A stretch of DNA of 64,000 nt from the NCBI GenBank assembly GCA_951812755.1, contig OX638329.1:2775339-2839338 (forward strand), given 5' to 3'. Every line of letters begins with the position of its first letter. The first letter of the stretch is position 1. The DNA comes from an uncultured Latescibacterota bacterium. Lineage in GTDB: Bacteria; Latescibacterota; UBA2968. The notes below the pieces were generated by a model. That model was not told where the DNA came from and made no database searches. It saw only the letters and a program-made list of their open reading frames with translations. Below are positions 18,075 to 26,783 of this stretch, one piece after another. The position numbers and the translations under genes were made by a program.

Positions 18075-18328
18075 CCCCGCACCCCGTATTTCTCAGCAAG
18101 TGCGTCTTCGAGCAACTCGCGCTCCGTTTGTTTAGTTGGTAATTTCACGATTCCCGATGCACGGAGCGTAATTGGACCTAAGGCGTCTTTGGGATCAAAT
18201 TCCTGGTCAATCGTTCGAAAAAGCCGCACAAAAAGTGCCGAAACACTGGTCCTTTTTTTTGCTGCAATCAGCTTGGTTTCGGCAATCACTTCCTCCGGAG
18301 CACTCAAAGTTAGCTTTTTAACTGCCAT
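18071..18328 (-). CDS. Antitoxin, DUF6364/ribbon-helix-helix-like
   Basis: 85-residue partner of the PIN toxin. The N-terminal KKLTLSAPEEVIAETKLIAA followed by RTSVSALFVRLFRTI is the short strand plus two helices of RHH-like DUF6364 antitoxins, which bind the operator DNA. The C-terminal charged helix ERELLEDALAEKYG would neutralise the toxin. AAGGAGA lies 6 bases before the ATG. Confidence 0.8.
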   Translation of the reverse strand: MAVKKLTLSAPEEVIAETKLIAAKKRTSVSALFVRLFRTIDQEFDPKDALGPITLRASGIVKLPTKQTERELLEDALAEKYGVRG

Positions 18329-18353
18329 CTTGCTCTCCTTTCAAGCAATGTTT

Positions 18354-18403
18354 ATACGTGTCATTTTTTTTATAAGATACGTGTTTTGAGGTTTGGTTGT
18401 CAA
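18354..18403 (-). promoter_or_regulatory. Sigma-70 promoter with direct-repeat operator candidate for the PIN pair
   Basis: On the minus strand, TTGACA (18398-18403) and TATCTT (18374-18379) are spaced 18 bases, and the antitoxin follows. Two direct copies of ATACGTGT (18354-18361 and 18377-18384) lie at and just downstream of the -10 box, a likely antitoxin autoregulation site. I see no gene in 18404-18528. Confidence 0.6.
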
Positions 18404-18528
18404 GATTGTTCCTCAAATGAGAGATTGCTGGTGGTGCTGGATGGCCTGCTGAATATTTTCGATGATTTCGGGATTTCTGTGAGGACGATGATGATGTTTG
18501 GCGGTGTTTTGTGCATCGTTGACCTATT

Positions 18529-19320
18529 TTACGGTTTGAGATATTTGCCGGGGATGCGCGATCCCTCGTACTTTTGATCGGGGTCGCGGTTGGCTATGAC
18601 TTCGGGGATGTCCCCTTTCCAGTAGTCTGGTACGTCAATGGTGGGGCGTCTGTGCCAGGCGAGAATCAGGGTTCTGCGCTCATCTGTGTAATTTCTTCCG
18701 GCAGAGTGCAGGATGCGGGCATCGCCTAGAACCAGCGAGCGGGCAGAGACGGGTACATTGACTTCGTCCGGGTGATTGCTGAACATGATGGGATGCGTTT
18801 CTTCTATAAATCGGGCGCCCTGTTCGTGCGCTGGTACCAGTTGATCGTGGAGTGGTATGCGCTTGAGATGGGTGCCGGGTATGACTTTCATGCAGCCGTT
18901 TTCCACTTCGGTATCGGTTAGATAATAATTCAAAAATATGATTTGCGGCCAGGGAGAACAACTGATGGGGTCGTTCCATTGCATCCAGTCCTGGTGCCAG
19001 TAGAGCGGTGGTCCCTTCGGTTCTTTGGTGAGGATGATGATGCCGCCGCCAGTATGGAAATCCCCAAAGCCCAATTGTTCGAGTGCCTGCCGCGATGGTT
19101 CCCATTCCAGCAGTTTTTGGATGATCGGATTGTCTTCACCGCGCACATTCACGTGTTGACCCTGATATCTAAATTCCTCGTGTTCGTAGTGATTGGCGAT
19201 TAGCCGCTCGGATTCTTCGCGCAGTTCTTCTATGAACGCGTCTGTCAAAATATCGTCGATGACGCAGTACCCATCGCGGAGCATGTTCTCCCGCGTTTTC
19301 AGGACTGTTTCAGGTGTCAT
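18529..19320 (-). CDS. Phytanoyl-CoA dioxygenase (PhyH) family protein
   Basis: 263-residue Fe(II)/2-oxoglutarate-dependent oxygenase. The iron triad is visible: His and Asp in PPLYWHQDWMQW and the distal His in LGDARILHSAGRN, with an Arg in ERRTLILAWHRRP positioned to bind 2-oxoglutarate. Family members hydroxylate diverse small molecules; the substrate here is unknown. AGAGGAG lies 7 bases before the ATG. Neighbouring sugar-acid and aldehyde enzymes suggest a catabolic role. Confidence 0.9.
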   Translation of the reverse strand: MTPETVLKTRENMLRDGYCVIDDILTDAFIEELREESERLIANHYEHEEFRYQGQHVNVRGEDNPIIQKLLEWEPSRQALEQLGFGDFHTGGGIIILTKEPKGPPLYWHQDWMQWNDPISCSPWPQIIFLNYYLTDTEVENGCMKVIPGTHLKRIPLHDQLVPAHEQGARFIEETHPIMFSNHPDEVNVPVSARSLVLGDARILHSAGRNYTDERRTLILAWHRRPTIDVPDYWKGDIPEVIANRDPDQKYEGSRIPGKYLKP

Positions 19321-19491
19321 GTTATGCTCCTCTTTTCTAACCCTTTGCCAAATCAGTGGATAATGTCAGCAAAATAGTTTAATGAAAAGGTGTTGTCAAG
19401 GTATCGCATCCGAGAGCAAGACTTGCTTCTCGCATTGTTTTGATTTTCTGGGCAAGGTTCGTTATTTTGTTTAAAAATGATGGGAAGGCTT

Positions 19492-20076
19492 ATGATTGAT
19501 AAAGAGAAGTTTGCCATGCACATTTCTCGGGTTTTAAATCCCGTGTTTGTGCTGGGGGTTGTGATTGTGCTGGTATCTTTTGAGGCGTCTGGGTCGGGTA
19601 CCTGGATTGTATTGTGTGTGTTGGTCGCTCTTTTTTTTACAGTTTTCGCGCCCTGGAGTATAGTATTGTACATGCGTCGTCGGGGTGAGATCAGCGAGTT
19701 GTTTATTCCAGAGCGCCACGACCGGCTGCGCCCACTTTTCTTTTTTACAGCGAGTTCCTGGGTGGGGGTTGGTATTCTTTATTTTATACACTCGCCGCCC
19801 GCACTATACGCGCTAATGGTCTGTGTTGCAGCTCTAGGCACTATTTCACTGTTGATAACGATGCGGTGGAAAATTAGCTTACATGCCATGGGGCTTTGGG
19901 CTGCTTGCGGCGTTGTGATCGCGCTTTATGGTGGTTGGTGGGCGGTTGTTCCCGCGGGGCTGGTTTCGTGGGCGCGGCTCGTATTACAGGCTCATTCTGT
20001 ATCTCAGGTTCTGGTGGGTAGTATTGTGGGGGCAGGGATCGCGTTTCTCATTTTTGGTTGTATGGTCAATGCATGA
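19492..20076 (+). CDS. PAP2-like membrane phosphatase family protein (divergent)
   Basis: 194-residue polytopic membrane protein with about five to six hydrophobic segments. ERHDRLRPLFF resembles the first PAP2 signature (Lys/Arg-rich, ending RP), and WKISLHAMG resembles the segment before the second motif. The third motif is degenerate (ARLVLQAHSVSQVLVGS). Such proteins dephosphorylate lipid phosphates such as undecaprenyl or phosphatidyl phosphates. The loss of standard catalytic residues makes activity uncertain. I chose the ATG at 19492, which has GGGAAGG just upstream, over the ATG at 19477. Confidence 0.6.
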   Translation: MIDKEKFAMHISRVLNPVFVLGVVIVLVSFEASGSGTWIVLCVLVALFFTVFAPWSIVLYMRRRGEISELFIPERHDRLRPLFFFTASSWVGVGILYFIHSPPALYALMVCVAALGTISLLITMRWKISLHAMGLWAACGVVIALYGGWWAVVPAGLVSWARLVLQAHSVSQVLVGSIVGAGIAFLIFGCMVNA

Positions 20077-20088
20077 ACAGGGGGAATT

Positions 20089-21294
20089 ATGAAGATCAAG
20101 TCTATTGAAGCTGTGAATGTTTCCATTCCGCAACAGAAACCGACAACACCTGCACGTCGTTCGAGTTGGCGGCATTCATCGCCGATTGGCCTGCCGATGA
20201 ATAAATATCCGGAGTTTCCGCCAGATGTGCCGAGCAAGTCGCCTGGTATTGGCGGACGGGGCGTATGGGTCAAAATAACGGCTGAAGATGGCACATGGGG
20301 CCTGGGTAGAACGGGGTTTGGCGAACCGGTTGCCGCATTGGTCGATGCTTTTTATGCGCCACTATTGGAAGGACGCGATTGTTTTGCCACCGAGCATCTC
20401 AACGATATGATGTGGCGGGCTTCCAAAAGGCATGGGTCGCTGGGGTTGTCTGCTTGCGCGCAGAGTGCAATTGATCTGGCTCTGTGGGATTTGAAGGGGA
20501 AGTTGCTCGATCAGCCGGTTTACAGATTGCTCGGGGGACCATCTCGCGAGAAAATTCGGTGTTATTGTACAGGCGATGATCTGGATTGGTCGATGGAGCT
20601 TGGATTTGAGGCGTTTAAAATTACGAATCCCGTGCATTACGAACAGGGTATCACGGGTATGAATATTATGGAAGAAAAGGTCGCCCTGGCGCGAGAAACT
20701 GTGGGCGTGAATGCCGAGTTGATGATCAATCCCGTGATGGCTTATGATGTGGAATTTGCCGTTCGTCTGGGAGAACGGCTCAGGCCCTATGAATTGCGGT
20801 GGATGGAAGAGCCACTTTTTCCAGAAGACCTCGAAGGGCATATTCAATTGAAAAAAGCCATGACCTGGATTCCCATTGCAACCGGTGAGGATCACCACAC
20901 GCGGATTCCGTTTCGCCAACTCGTGGAAAATCGCTGTGTGGATGTCGTGCAACCCGATTTGCACTGGTGCGGGGGGATGACCGAAGCTGTGAAGATTCAT
21001 CACATTGCCGAAGCAGCCGGTATTAAGAGCAGTCCGCACGGGGGCTGTAATTCGGCTTATGGGCAGCATTTTTGCTATGCGATGCCCGAGTGTACTTTGT
21101 GTGAATTTCATTTGAGCACACCCGTGGGCGTGCCTCTGGAAGAAGTCGCGCGGATGCCGGGCGTGTCCGTGCCCAAAGATGGCTATTTGGTGCCGTCGGA
21201 TGCGCCGGGATTTGGAATGGATATTGCCGAAGATTGGATTACGCCCTGGGATCACGGGCGTTTGGGTACGGGTGGCGAGCATGTGATTTTGTGA
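20089..21294 (+). CDS. Mandelate racemase/enolase-superfamily sugar-acid dehydratase (rhamnonate dehydratase-like)
   Basis: 401 residues. It resembles L-rhamnonate dehydratase, with RWMEEPLFPEDLEG (second metal Glu), PIATGEDHHTRIPFRQL (third metal Glu and His), VDVVQPDLHWCGGMTEA and SSPHGGCN (catalytic His). Family members dehydrate acid sugars to 2-keto-3-deoxy acids in the cytoplasm. The first metal position, normally Asp in LMxD, reads Asn here (ELMINPVMAYD), which is unusual. A start 13 bases after the upstream gene, preceded by an AGGGGGAA-type site, suggests a small operon. Confidence 0.85.
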   Translation: MKIKSIEAVNVSIPQQKPTTPARRSSWRHSSPIGLPMNKYPEFPPDVPSKSPGIGGRGVWVKITAEDGTWGLGRTGFGEPVAALVDAFYAPLLEGRDCFATEHLNDMMWRASKRHGSLGLSACAQSAIDLALWDLKGKLLDQPVYRLLGGPSREKIRCYCTGDDLDWSMELGFEAFKITNPVHYEQGITGMNIMEEKVALARETVGVNAELMINPVMAYDVEFAVRLGERLRPYELRWMEEPLFPEDLEGHIQLKKAMTWIPIATGEDHHTRIPFRQLVENRCVDVVQPDLHWCGGMTEAVKIHHIAEAAGIKSSPHGGCNSAYGQHFCYAMPECTLCEFHLSTPVGVPLEEVARMPGVSVPKDGYLVPSDAPGFGMDIAEDWITPWDHGRLGTGGEHVIL

Positions 21295-21355
21295 TTAAAA
21301 GAAAAGCGGACGAAACATCTGCCCGCTCAAATTTGCTCGCTGTGCATTTACAGAA

Positions 21356-22249
21356 TTACTTTTGAAAATAAAGCCCTACGCCCCACAAGCGGCCACCGAA
21401 GAAATTGCGTCCGGCAACAGGGACGCGCACCGAGGCTTCGATACTCAAATTTTGATGCACATTAATGAGCACTGTGGGGGCAAGATACGTGATGCCTATA
21501 TCGTCATTCCCCCTGCTGCCTTCTGAGCCATAGATGCCTTCCAATTTGAGCGCGAGGAGGAGTATGTCGGTGGGATTGACACCGACTTCAGCATTGTAAA
21601 TTATCTCTTCGCCAGGGTTAAATCCGCTGGTACTGTTTTTCATGCGGAAACGATACCCCAGGTCGAGATTGGCGTAAACGGGAGCGGGATAAAAAGACTG
21701 GCCCAATTGCAGAATCAAGTCAATATCTGATTGGCCCGATCCCACGGACATGCCCTCATTTTTATACGCACCTGCGGGGTCTTGTCCATCGTCATAAGAG
21801 CCTGTTGGGGCTTTGAATCCCAATTTGAGGGTTGCCACAACAGATTGTTGCACGAGGTTGATTTTGGCAAATCCGCGAATGTCTCCAATACCCGATGCGT
21901 CCAGAGCAATAAAACCTGGAAAATTAAAATTGTCGTGATCATATTTATTGCTGATAAAGGGGATTTGTAAGCCAATGTCAACGCGGTCGTTTATGCCGTA
22001 AAAAAAGTCGAGATACACTGACTGTGATTTATAGACAGCAGCTGCAGCCTCTGGCCCAAATCCACCTGTATTTCCTTCCGCGTTATATCTTTCTGAGGTC
22101 GATGTAATTAAGGTTGTAATTTTGCCCCAAAAATGGCCCTTTTGAAGTGTCCACGCACCTGCATAAGCAGTATGAGGCAAAAAGGCGCAGATCGCGATGG
22201 CGAGAAGGAACTTTATACACGAGTTAATATGTGGCGTAGAAGTGCTCAT
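21356..22249 (-). CDS. Outer-membrane beta-barrel protein, paralogue A
   Basis: 297 residues with a signal peptide (IKFLLAIAICAFLPHTAYA) and a mature region of alternating short beta strands ending in Phe (VGLYFQK). It resembles the MetA-pathway/transport outer-membrane barrel families; function is not known. It is a tandem paralogue of the next gene: both begin mature AGAWTLxKGHxWGKI and share IDFGIQIPY-type and FAKINxxQ segments. A weak AAAGGA site precedes the ATG. The gap to its paralogue (22250-22425) holds no gene. Confidence 0.7.
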   Translation of the reverse strand: MSTSTPHINSCIKFLLAIAICAFLPHTAYAGAWTLQKGHFWGKITTLITSTSERYNAEGNTGGFGPEAAAAVYKSQSVYLDFFYGINDRVDIGLQIPFISNKYDHDNFNFPGFIALDASGIGDIRGFAKINLVQQSVVATLKLGFKAPTGSYDDGQDPAGAYKNEGMSVGSGQSDIDLILQLGQSFYPAPVYANLDLGYRFRMKNSTSGFNPGEEIIYNAEVGVNPTDILLLALKLEGIYGSEGSRGNDDIGITYLAPTVLINVHQNLSIEASVRVPVAGRNFFGGRLWGVGLYFQK

Positions 22250-22425
22250 TTCGGTCCTTTCTAATGAGGTGGTTTACCACAAGCAGCCCAGCGGTAATTC
22301 GGTCCGCTGTTCAAACTGCTTATATACAAATATACCCAAAAGAAGGATATTGTGCAAATTTTTGAAAATGTTTGCAAAGTGTCCAATAAGTAGAGACATT
22401 GCGTAAATCCGAGCGCGAGATCGCG

Positions 22426-23304
22426 TCACATTTTGACCAGGAAAATCCCTGCGGTCCATATATGACCGGCGGGGAAATTGCGTCCACCGGCGGTTATACG
22501 CACCGAGGTTTCGAGGCTCAGGTTTTGAAAGGGTCCTATGAGGAGCGTGGGCGCGAAATAGGTAATGCGTCTTACATCGCTGGATAGTTTGAGGCCCAAT
22601 ACGCGGGATGGCCTACCTCTGATGCTCTCTAATTTGAGGACGAAGAGGAGTTTGTCAATGGGATTATAACCTATTTCTGAATTAAAAAACCACTCGTCGC
22701 CGGGATCGTAATTGGTGGTATTGTTTTTCAGGCGGACGCGATACCCTATATCGATGTTGGCGTACAGTGGAAAGGGCCAAAAAGATCGGCCAATTTGTGC
22801 AATTAATTCAAAATCCCATTGGCCTTCGCCGGCAGAAATAATCCCATCCTGGTTTTGGAATTTTCCGGTGGGGATCTTGGTCCCGAATTTTATTGTGCTC
22901 ACAACAGGGTTTTGGGCAATGTTGATTTTCGCAAATCCTCGCATGTCACCAAAACCCGATGCGATATTCGCTGGCCTGAAGCCGACGTTTTCAAATTTTC
23001 GGCGATAGTAAGGTATTTGTATGCCGAAGTCGATGCGATCGCTCAGGCCGTAAAACAGGTCGATGAAGAGTGCTTGTGAATTGTAGTGTCCATTTTCGCG
23101 ATAGTGCGCGCGGTCTCCGGGTTCATAGAGGCGGTTGAGATCGGGTTCGCGGCCTGCGCCGCCAACGGCCACATATTCTTCATTTGTCGATTGCGCCATG
23201 CCTGTGATTTTGCCCCAGAGATGGCCTTTTGCGAGTGTCCAGGCACCTGCATAAGCGGTATGGGGCAAAAGTATGAAGAGGGCGAGCCAATAAAAGTAGT
23301 GCAT
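22426..23304 (-). CDS. Outer-membrane beta-barrel protein, paralogue B
   Basis: 292 residues with signal peptide (HYFYWLALFILLPHTAYA). I chose the ATG at 23304 because GGAG lies 7 bases upstream; the upstream ATG at 23316 has no site. The mature part has repeated amphipathic strands and a terminal aromatic-hydrophobic pair (FLVKM), as in outer-membrane barrels. It is about half-identical by eye to paralogue A and probably arose by tandem duplication. Substrate unknown. Confidence 0.7.
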   Translation of the reverse strand: MHYFYWLALFILLPHTAYAGAWTLAKGHLWGKITGMAQSTNEEYVAVGGAGREPDLNRLYEPGDRAHYRENGHYNSQALFIDLFYGLSDRIDFGIQIPYYRRKFENVGFRPANIASGFGDMRGFAKINIAQNPVVSTIKFGTKIPTGKFQNQDGIISAGEGQWDFELIAQIGRSFWPFPLYANIDIGYRVRLKNNTTNYDPGDEWFFNSEIGYNPIDKLLFVLKLESIRGRPSRVLGLKLSSDVRRITYFAPTLLIGPFQNLSLETSVRITAGGRNFPAGHIWTAGIFLVKM

Positions 23305-23377
23305 GGTGGACTCCAAAATTCAGGCGAATCGCCAGGGGGCAATTCGCCTGTGTTTTTAGAAGTATAACTGCGTCCGT

Positions 23378-24565
23378 CTAATAAATTCCCGTATTCTGCC
23401 AGAAGGTTGCCCAGGCAAACCAGAAGGCATTGTGGGCAGGTAGTTGCTTTAAGGTCTTATTTTGGAGTGATCCGGCAATGGCTTCGCCTTTGAGGTTCCA
23501 GGTGCTGCCCGTCTCCTGGTCGCGCAGCAGAAAGGGATAGACCGTATCGCGAGGGAGCGCTTTTTCAAATGTGAGGGTCTGACCGTCAACCTTCCGATCA
23601 AAAGGTATTGCGTATTGCTCCTGATGGTAATAGACGACGAGAATGGCATTGTCCGCGACTACATCGTTGATGATGGCTTCTGTACCCATGGTGGGAAAGG
23701 GATAGGCTTTGGCTGTTTCGCCAAAACGAATACCCAGTGTGAGAGTTTTGGGCGGGAATAGCTGCGCGGTTGGATTGTCGAGCAAACTGGGGAAGGAGGG
23801 GAAAAGCGGTGCAGTATTCGGGTCCCGATAGTTGCCATAGGGGTAGCTCTGGTATCTGCTGGGTGCGTAAACACCCGTATTGGCACTGATAACTCTGGAA
23901 TCGGGATAGAGTTGTTGCCAGTAGCGCCAGGTGGTTTCGATTACGGGCAGGAGTTGTAATTCTTCGGTTCCACTTTCAACCGGGATGTGGATCATCTGCG
24001 GATACAGGATTCCCTGTTGGCGGCGGTCGTACATAATGAGGTTGTTGTTGAATAGCAAACCGGAGACCCCACAATGGATGCGCGATTGGTCGTTGCCTCG
24101 TCCGTTAAAGATGAGTCCCGTTCCCGTTAGTGGGCAAAAGCTCACGATAATAGGCTGTTCGCCAACCACGTCGTTGATGATTTCGTGCCACCAGCCCATG
24201 TTGTGGGGGTAGGCTTTGGCTACACCATTGAGGACCACGCCGAGCACGAGATCCTCATCGCTGAGGTAAGCGGCTTCGCTGGAGGTGAGATCGACAAAGG
24301 GAGGATCGGTGAGTGCCGGAATGCCATCGGGAGGTACGCCGCCCGATAGAATTCTATCTCTGGGAAAGTCACTGAGAAAATTGCCGCCTGCTTGCGGTTC
24401 GCGATTGATTGAGCCAGAGGTCTGAGTATTGCCGGATGGCGTGCCGCCAGAAGTATCAGGAGGATTGCCCGAATCTCCCGGTCCCAGTGTATCCTGACTA
24501 TTTCCCCCGCAGGTCATCAGGGCAAATAGTGCGAACAGAACTGTGCTTTTGAGAAAAATTTTCAC
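23378..24565 (-). CDS. DUF3179-domain lipoprotein
   Basis: 395 residues with a lipoprotein signal peptide: LFALFALMTCGG with the lipobox Cys near residue 19, then a low-complexity Gly/Ser/Thr/Pro linker. The rest is DUF3179: VSFCPLTGTGLIFNG, HCGVSGLLFNNNLIMYDRR and TWRYWQQLYPDSRV are family hallmarks. Biochemical role is undefined for the family; it is membrane-anchored in the envelope. It stands alone, with no close partner. Confidence 0.85.
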   Translation of the reverse strand: MKIFLKSTVLFALFALMTCGGNSQDTLGPGDSGNPPDTSGGTPSGNTQTSGSINREPQAGGNFLSDFPRDRILSGGVPPDGIPALTDPPFVDLTSSEAAYLSDEDLVLGVVLNGVAKAYPHNMGWWHEIINDVVGEQPIIVSFCPLTGTGLIFNGRGNDQSRIHCGVSGLLFNNNLIMYDRRQQGILYPQMIHIPVESGTEELQLLPVIETTWRYWQQLYPDSRVISANTGVYAPSRYQSYPYGNYRDPNTAPLFPSFPSLLDNPTAQLFPPKTLTLGIRFGETAKAYPFPTMGTEAIINDVVADNAILVVYYHQEQYAIPFDRKVDGQTLTFEKALPRDTVYPFLLRDQETGSTWNLKGEAIAGSLQNKTLKQLPAHNAFWFAWATFWQNTGIY

Positions 24566-24692
24566 GGGAATCTCCTGTGAGTTCGCCTGCGGATAGAAAT
24601 AGCGGGGTTGACCTTGCGTTTCAGTAAATCTCTGTCTAAATTAAAGTAGTTATGGGATGTGAGTCAAGGGGCTGAGGCCAAGTGAGGGATCT

Positions 24693-24719
24693 CACACAAA
24701 GACACTAAGACACAAAGGG
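24693..24719. repeat. Degenerate ACAAAG/ACTAAG repeat
   Basis: Three near copies of an 8-base word (ACACAAAG, ACACTAAG, ACACAAAG) in the 222-base gap between the DUF3179 gene and uvrB. A related word string occurs at 32127-32153. Such strings are common intergenic filler in several phyla. No gene is seen in 24566-24787. Confidence 0.5.
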
Positions 24720-24787
24720 TAATGAGGGTTGGGGGTTTTCCCAGGGATGGGTGAACTTTACCACTGATTTTTCCAGAGGAAATCGTT

Positions 24788-26776
24788 ATGCCGCGATTTG
24801 AAGTGGTATCGCCTTTTGAGCCTGCTGGCGATCAGCCTCAGGCGATTGAAGAACTCGCCGAGGGGATTCGAGATGGGCTACCATACCAGACTTTGATGGG
24901 GGCAACGGGTACGGGTAAGACTTTTTCTATGTCCAAGGTGATTGAAGATGTTCAAAAGCCCACGATCGTGATTTCCCACAACAAAACTCTGGCGGCGCAA
25001 CTCTACGGTGAATTTCGCAGTTTTTTCCCGAATAATGCGGTGGAGTATTTTATTTCGTATTACGATTATTACCAGCCCGAAGCATATAAACCGGTTACGG
25101 ATACGTTTATTGAAAAAGAAGCGGATATTAACGATGAGATCAACCGCTTGCGCCTGCGCGCGACGAGTGCTTTGATGGAGCGGCGAGATGTGATCATTGT
25201 GGCGAGTGTGTCGTGTATTTACGGTATTGGCAATCCGGATGAATATGAAGATCATCTGGTGATTCTGGACCGCGGTGCAGAGATGGATCGCGATGCGATG
25301 TTGCGCAAGCTGGTGGATATTCATTTTACACGCAATGATGTGGCTTTTGAGCCGAGCGCGTTTCGGGTGCGGGGCGATGTGGTCGAAATTTATCCGCCCG
25401 AGCGCGAGCATCCGGTGCGCGTGGAGTTTTTTGGCGATGAGATTGATGCGTTGAGTGAGGTGCATCCCGTGACGGGCGAGGTGCTTGCGGAGCGAGATCG
25501 ACTTGTTATTTATCCGGCCAAGCACTTTGTGACCAGTGGTAATCGGATTGAGAAAGCCATTGTCCAGATTGAGGTAGATTTGGCCAAACAACTGGAGGAG
25601 TTTAATGATCAGGGCAAGTTGTTAGAGGCGCAGCGGCTGGAGATGCGCACGCGCTACGATATCGAGATGATGCGCGAGATTGGCTTTTGTCAGGGTATTG
25701 AAAATTATTCGCGGTATATCGATGGACGAAACCCCGGGGAAGCTCCTTATGTGTTGCTGGATTATTTTTCGGACGATTTTTTGATTGTGCTGGATGAATC
25801 CCATGTGACGATTCCGCAGTTGCGCGGTATGTGGAATGGGGACCGCTCTCGCAAAGAGGTGTTGATTGAACACGGGTTCAGATTGCCCGCGGCATTGGAC
25901 AATCGTCCGTTGTATTTTGAGGAGTTTGAAAAGAAAGCAAAGCAGATCGTTTTTATGTCGGCGACACCTGCTGATTACGAGTTGGAACAGTGTCAGGGCG
26001 TGGTGGTAGAGCAGGTGATTCGTCCGACGGGGTTGCTCGATCCCGAGATGGTGGTGCGGCCTGTGCGCGGGCAAGTTGATGATCTTATCGAAGAGTCGCG
26101 GGTAAGAGTAGAAAGAGGTGATCGCGTGTTGGTGACAACGCTGACCAAGCGCATGGCAGAGGATTTGTCGGAGTATATGCGCGAGTTGGGTATCAGGGCG
26201 CGCTATATGCACTCAGATGTCGATTCACTCGAGCGCGTGGCGATTATCAGGGATTTGCGTTTGGGTGAGTTCGATGTGCTCGTGGGTGTGAACTTGTTGC
26301 GCGAGGGGTTGGATCTGCCAGAGGTGTCGCTGGTTGCTATTCTGGATGCGGATAAGGAAGGGTTTTTGCGGTCAGAGCGGTCGTTGATTCAGACGGCTGG
26401 TCGAGCCGCGCGCAATGCAGCGGGTACAGTTATTATGTATGCGGATCGGGTGACAAATTCAATGCAGCGCGCCATTGATGAGACGAATCGCCGCCGGGCA
26501 TTGCAGGAGGAGTATAATATTATACACGGCATTACGCCGGAGACGCTTTACAAGACCAGGGAAGAGATTCTCCAGACGACGGCTGTGGCCGATGAGAAGG
26601 CAGAAGAGTTGCCAATGGTTGCCGAAGAGTCGCCAGAGTATATGGAGGGCGCCAATCGGCTGGATATAATTGAAGAGTTGACGCGCAAGATGGGTGAAGC
26701 GGCTGAGAATTTGGAGTTTGAGAAGGCAGCGCAATATCGCGATGAGATAGCACGATTAAAGGCGGAGGTTGCGTAA
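24788..26776 (+). CDS. uvrB: UvrABC excinuclease subunit B
   Basis: 662 residues, the normal length. Walker A GATGTGKT is at residues 38-45, the beta-hairpin [12 protein letters not shown] follows, and helicase motifs run through [20 protein letters not shown] and [15 protein letters not shown]. The C-terminal UVR domain [18 protein letters not shown] binds UvrC. UvrB verifies DNA damage after UvrA loading and recruits UvrC for nucleotide excision repair. AGAGGA lies 7 bases before the ATG. The following methyltransferase starts 7 bases after its stop. Confidence 0.97.
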   Translation: MPRFEVVSPFEPAGDQPQAIEELAEGIRDGLPYQTLMGATGTGKTFSMSKVIEDVQKPTIVISHNKTLAAQLYGEFRSFFPNNAVEYFISYYDYYQPEAYKPVTDTFIEKEADINDEINRLRLRATSALMERRDVIIVASVSCIYGIGNPDEYEDHLVILDRGAEMDRDAMLRKLVDIHFTRNDVAFEPSAFRVRGDVVEIYPPEREHPVRVEFFGDEIDALSEVHPVTGEVLAERDRLVIYPAKHFVTSGNRIEKAIVQIEVDLAKQLEEFNDQGKLLEAQRLEMRTRYDIEMMREIGFCQGIENYSRYIDGRNPGEAPYVLLDYFSDDFLIVLDESHVTIPQLRGMWNGDRSRKEVLIEHGFRLPAALDNRPLYFEEFEKKAKQIVFMSATPADYELEQCQGVVVEQVIRPTGLLDPEMVVRPVRGQVDDLIEESRVRVERGDRVLVTTLTKRMAEDLSEYMRELGIRARYMHSDVDSLERVAIIRDLRLGEFDVLVGVNLLREGLDLPEVSLVAILDADKEGFLRSERSLIQTAGRAARNAAGTVIMYADRVTNSMQRAIDETNRRRALQEEYNIIHGITPETLYKTREEILQTTAVADEKAEELPMVAEESPEYMEGANRLDIIEELTRKMGEAAENLEFEKAAQYRDEIARLKAEVA

Positions 26777-26783
26777 AATATTT

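Noticed and set aside
20362-21282. Long antisense frame of 306 residues opposite the enolase-superfamily gene
   Set aside because: Low-complexity composition rich in His, Pro and Arg; it mirrors a clearly coding gene on the other strand.
22291-22311. Hairpin CAGCGG/CCGCTG between the two barrel paralogues as a terminator
   Set aside because: Only six base pairs and no T-run on either strand.
24693-24719. CRISPR-like repeat
   Set aside because: Units are 8 bases and adjacent, with no spacers.
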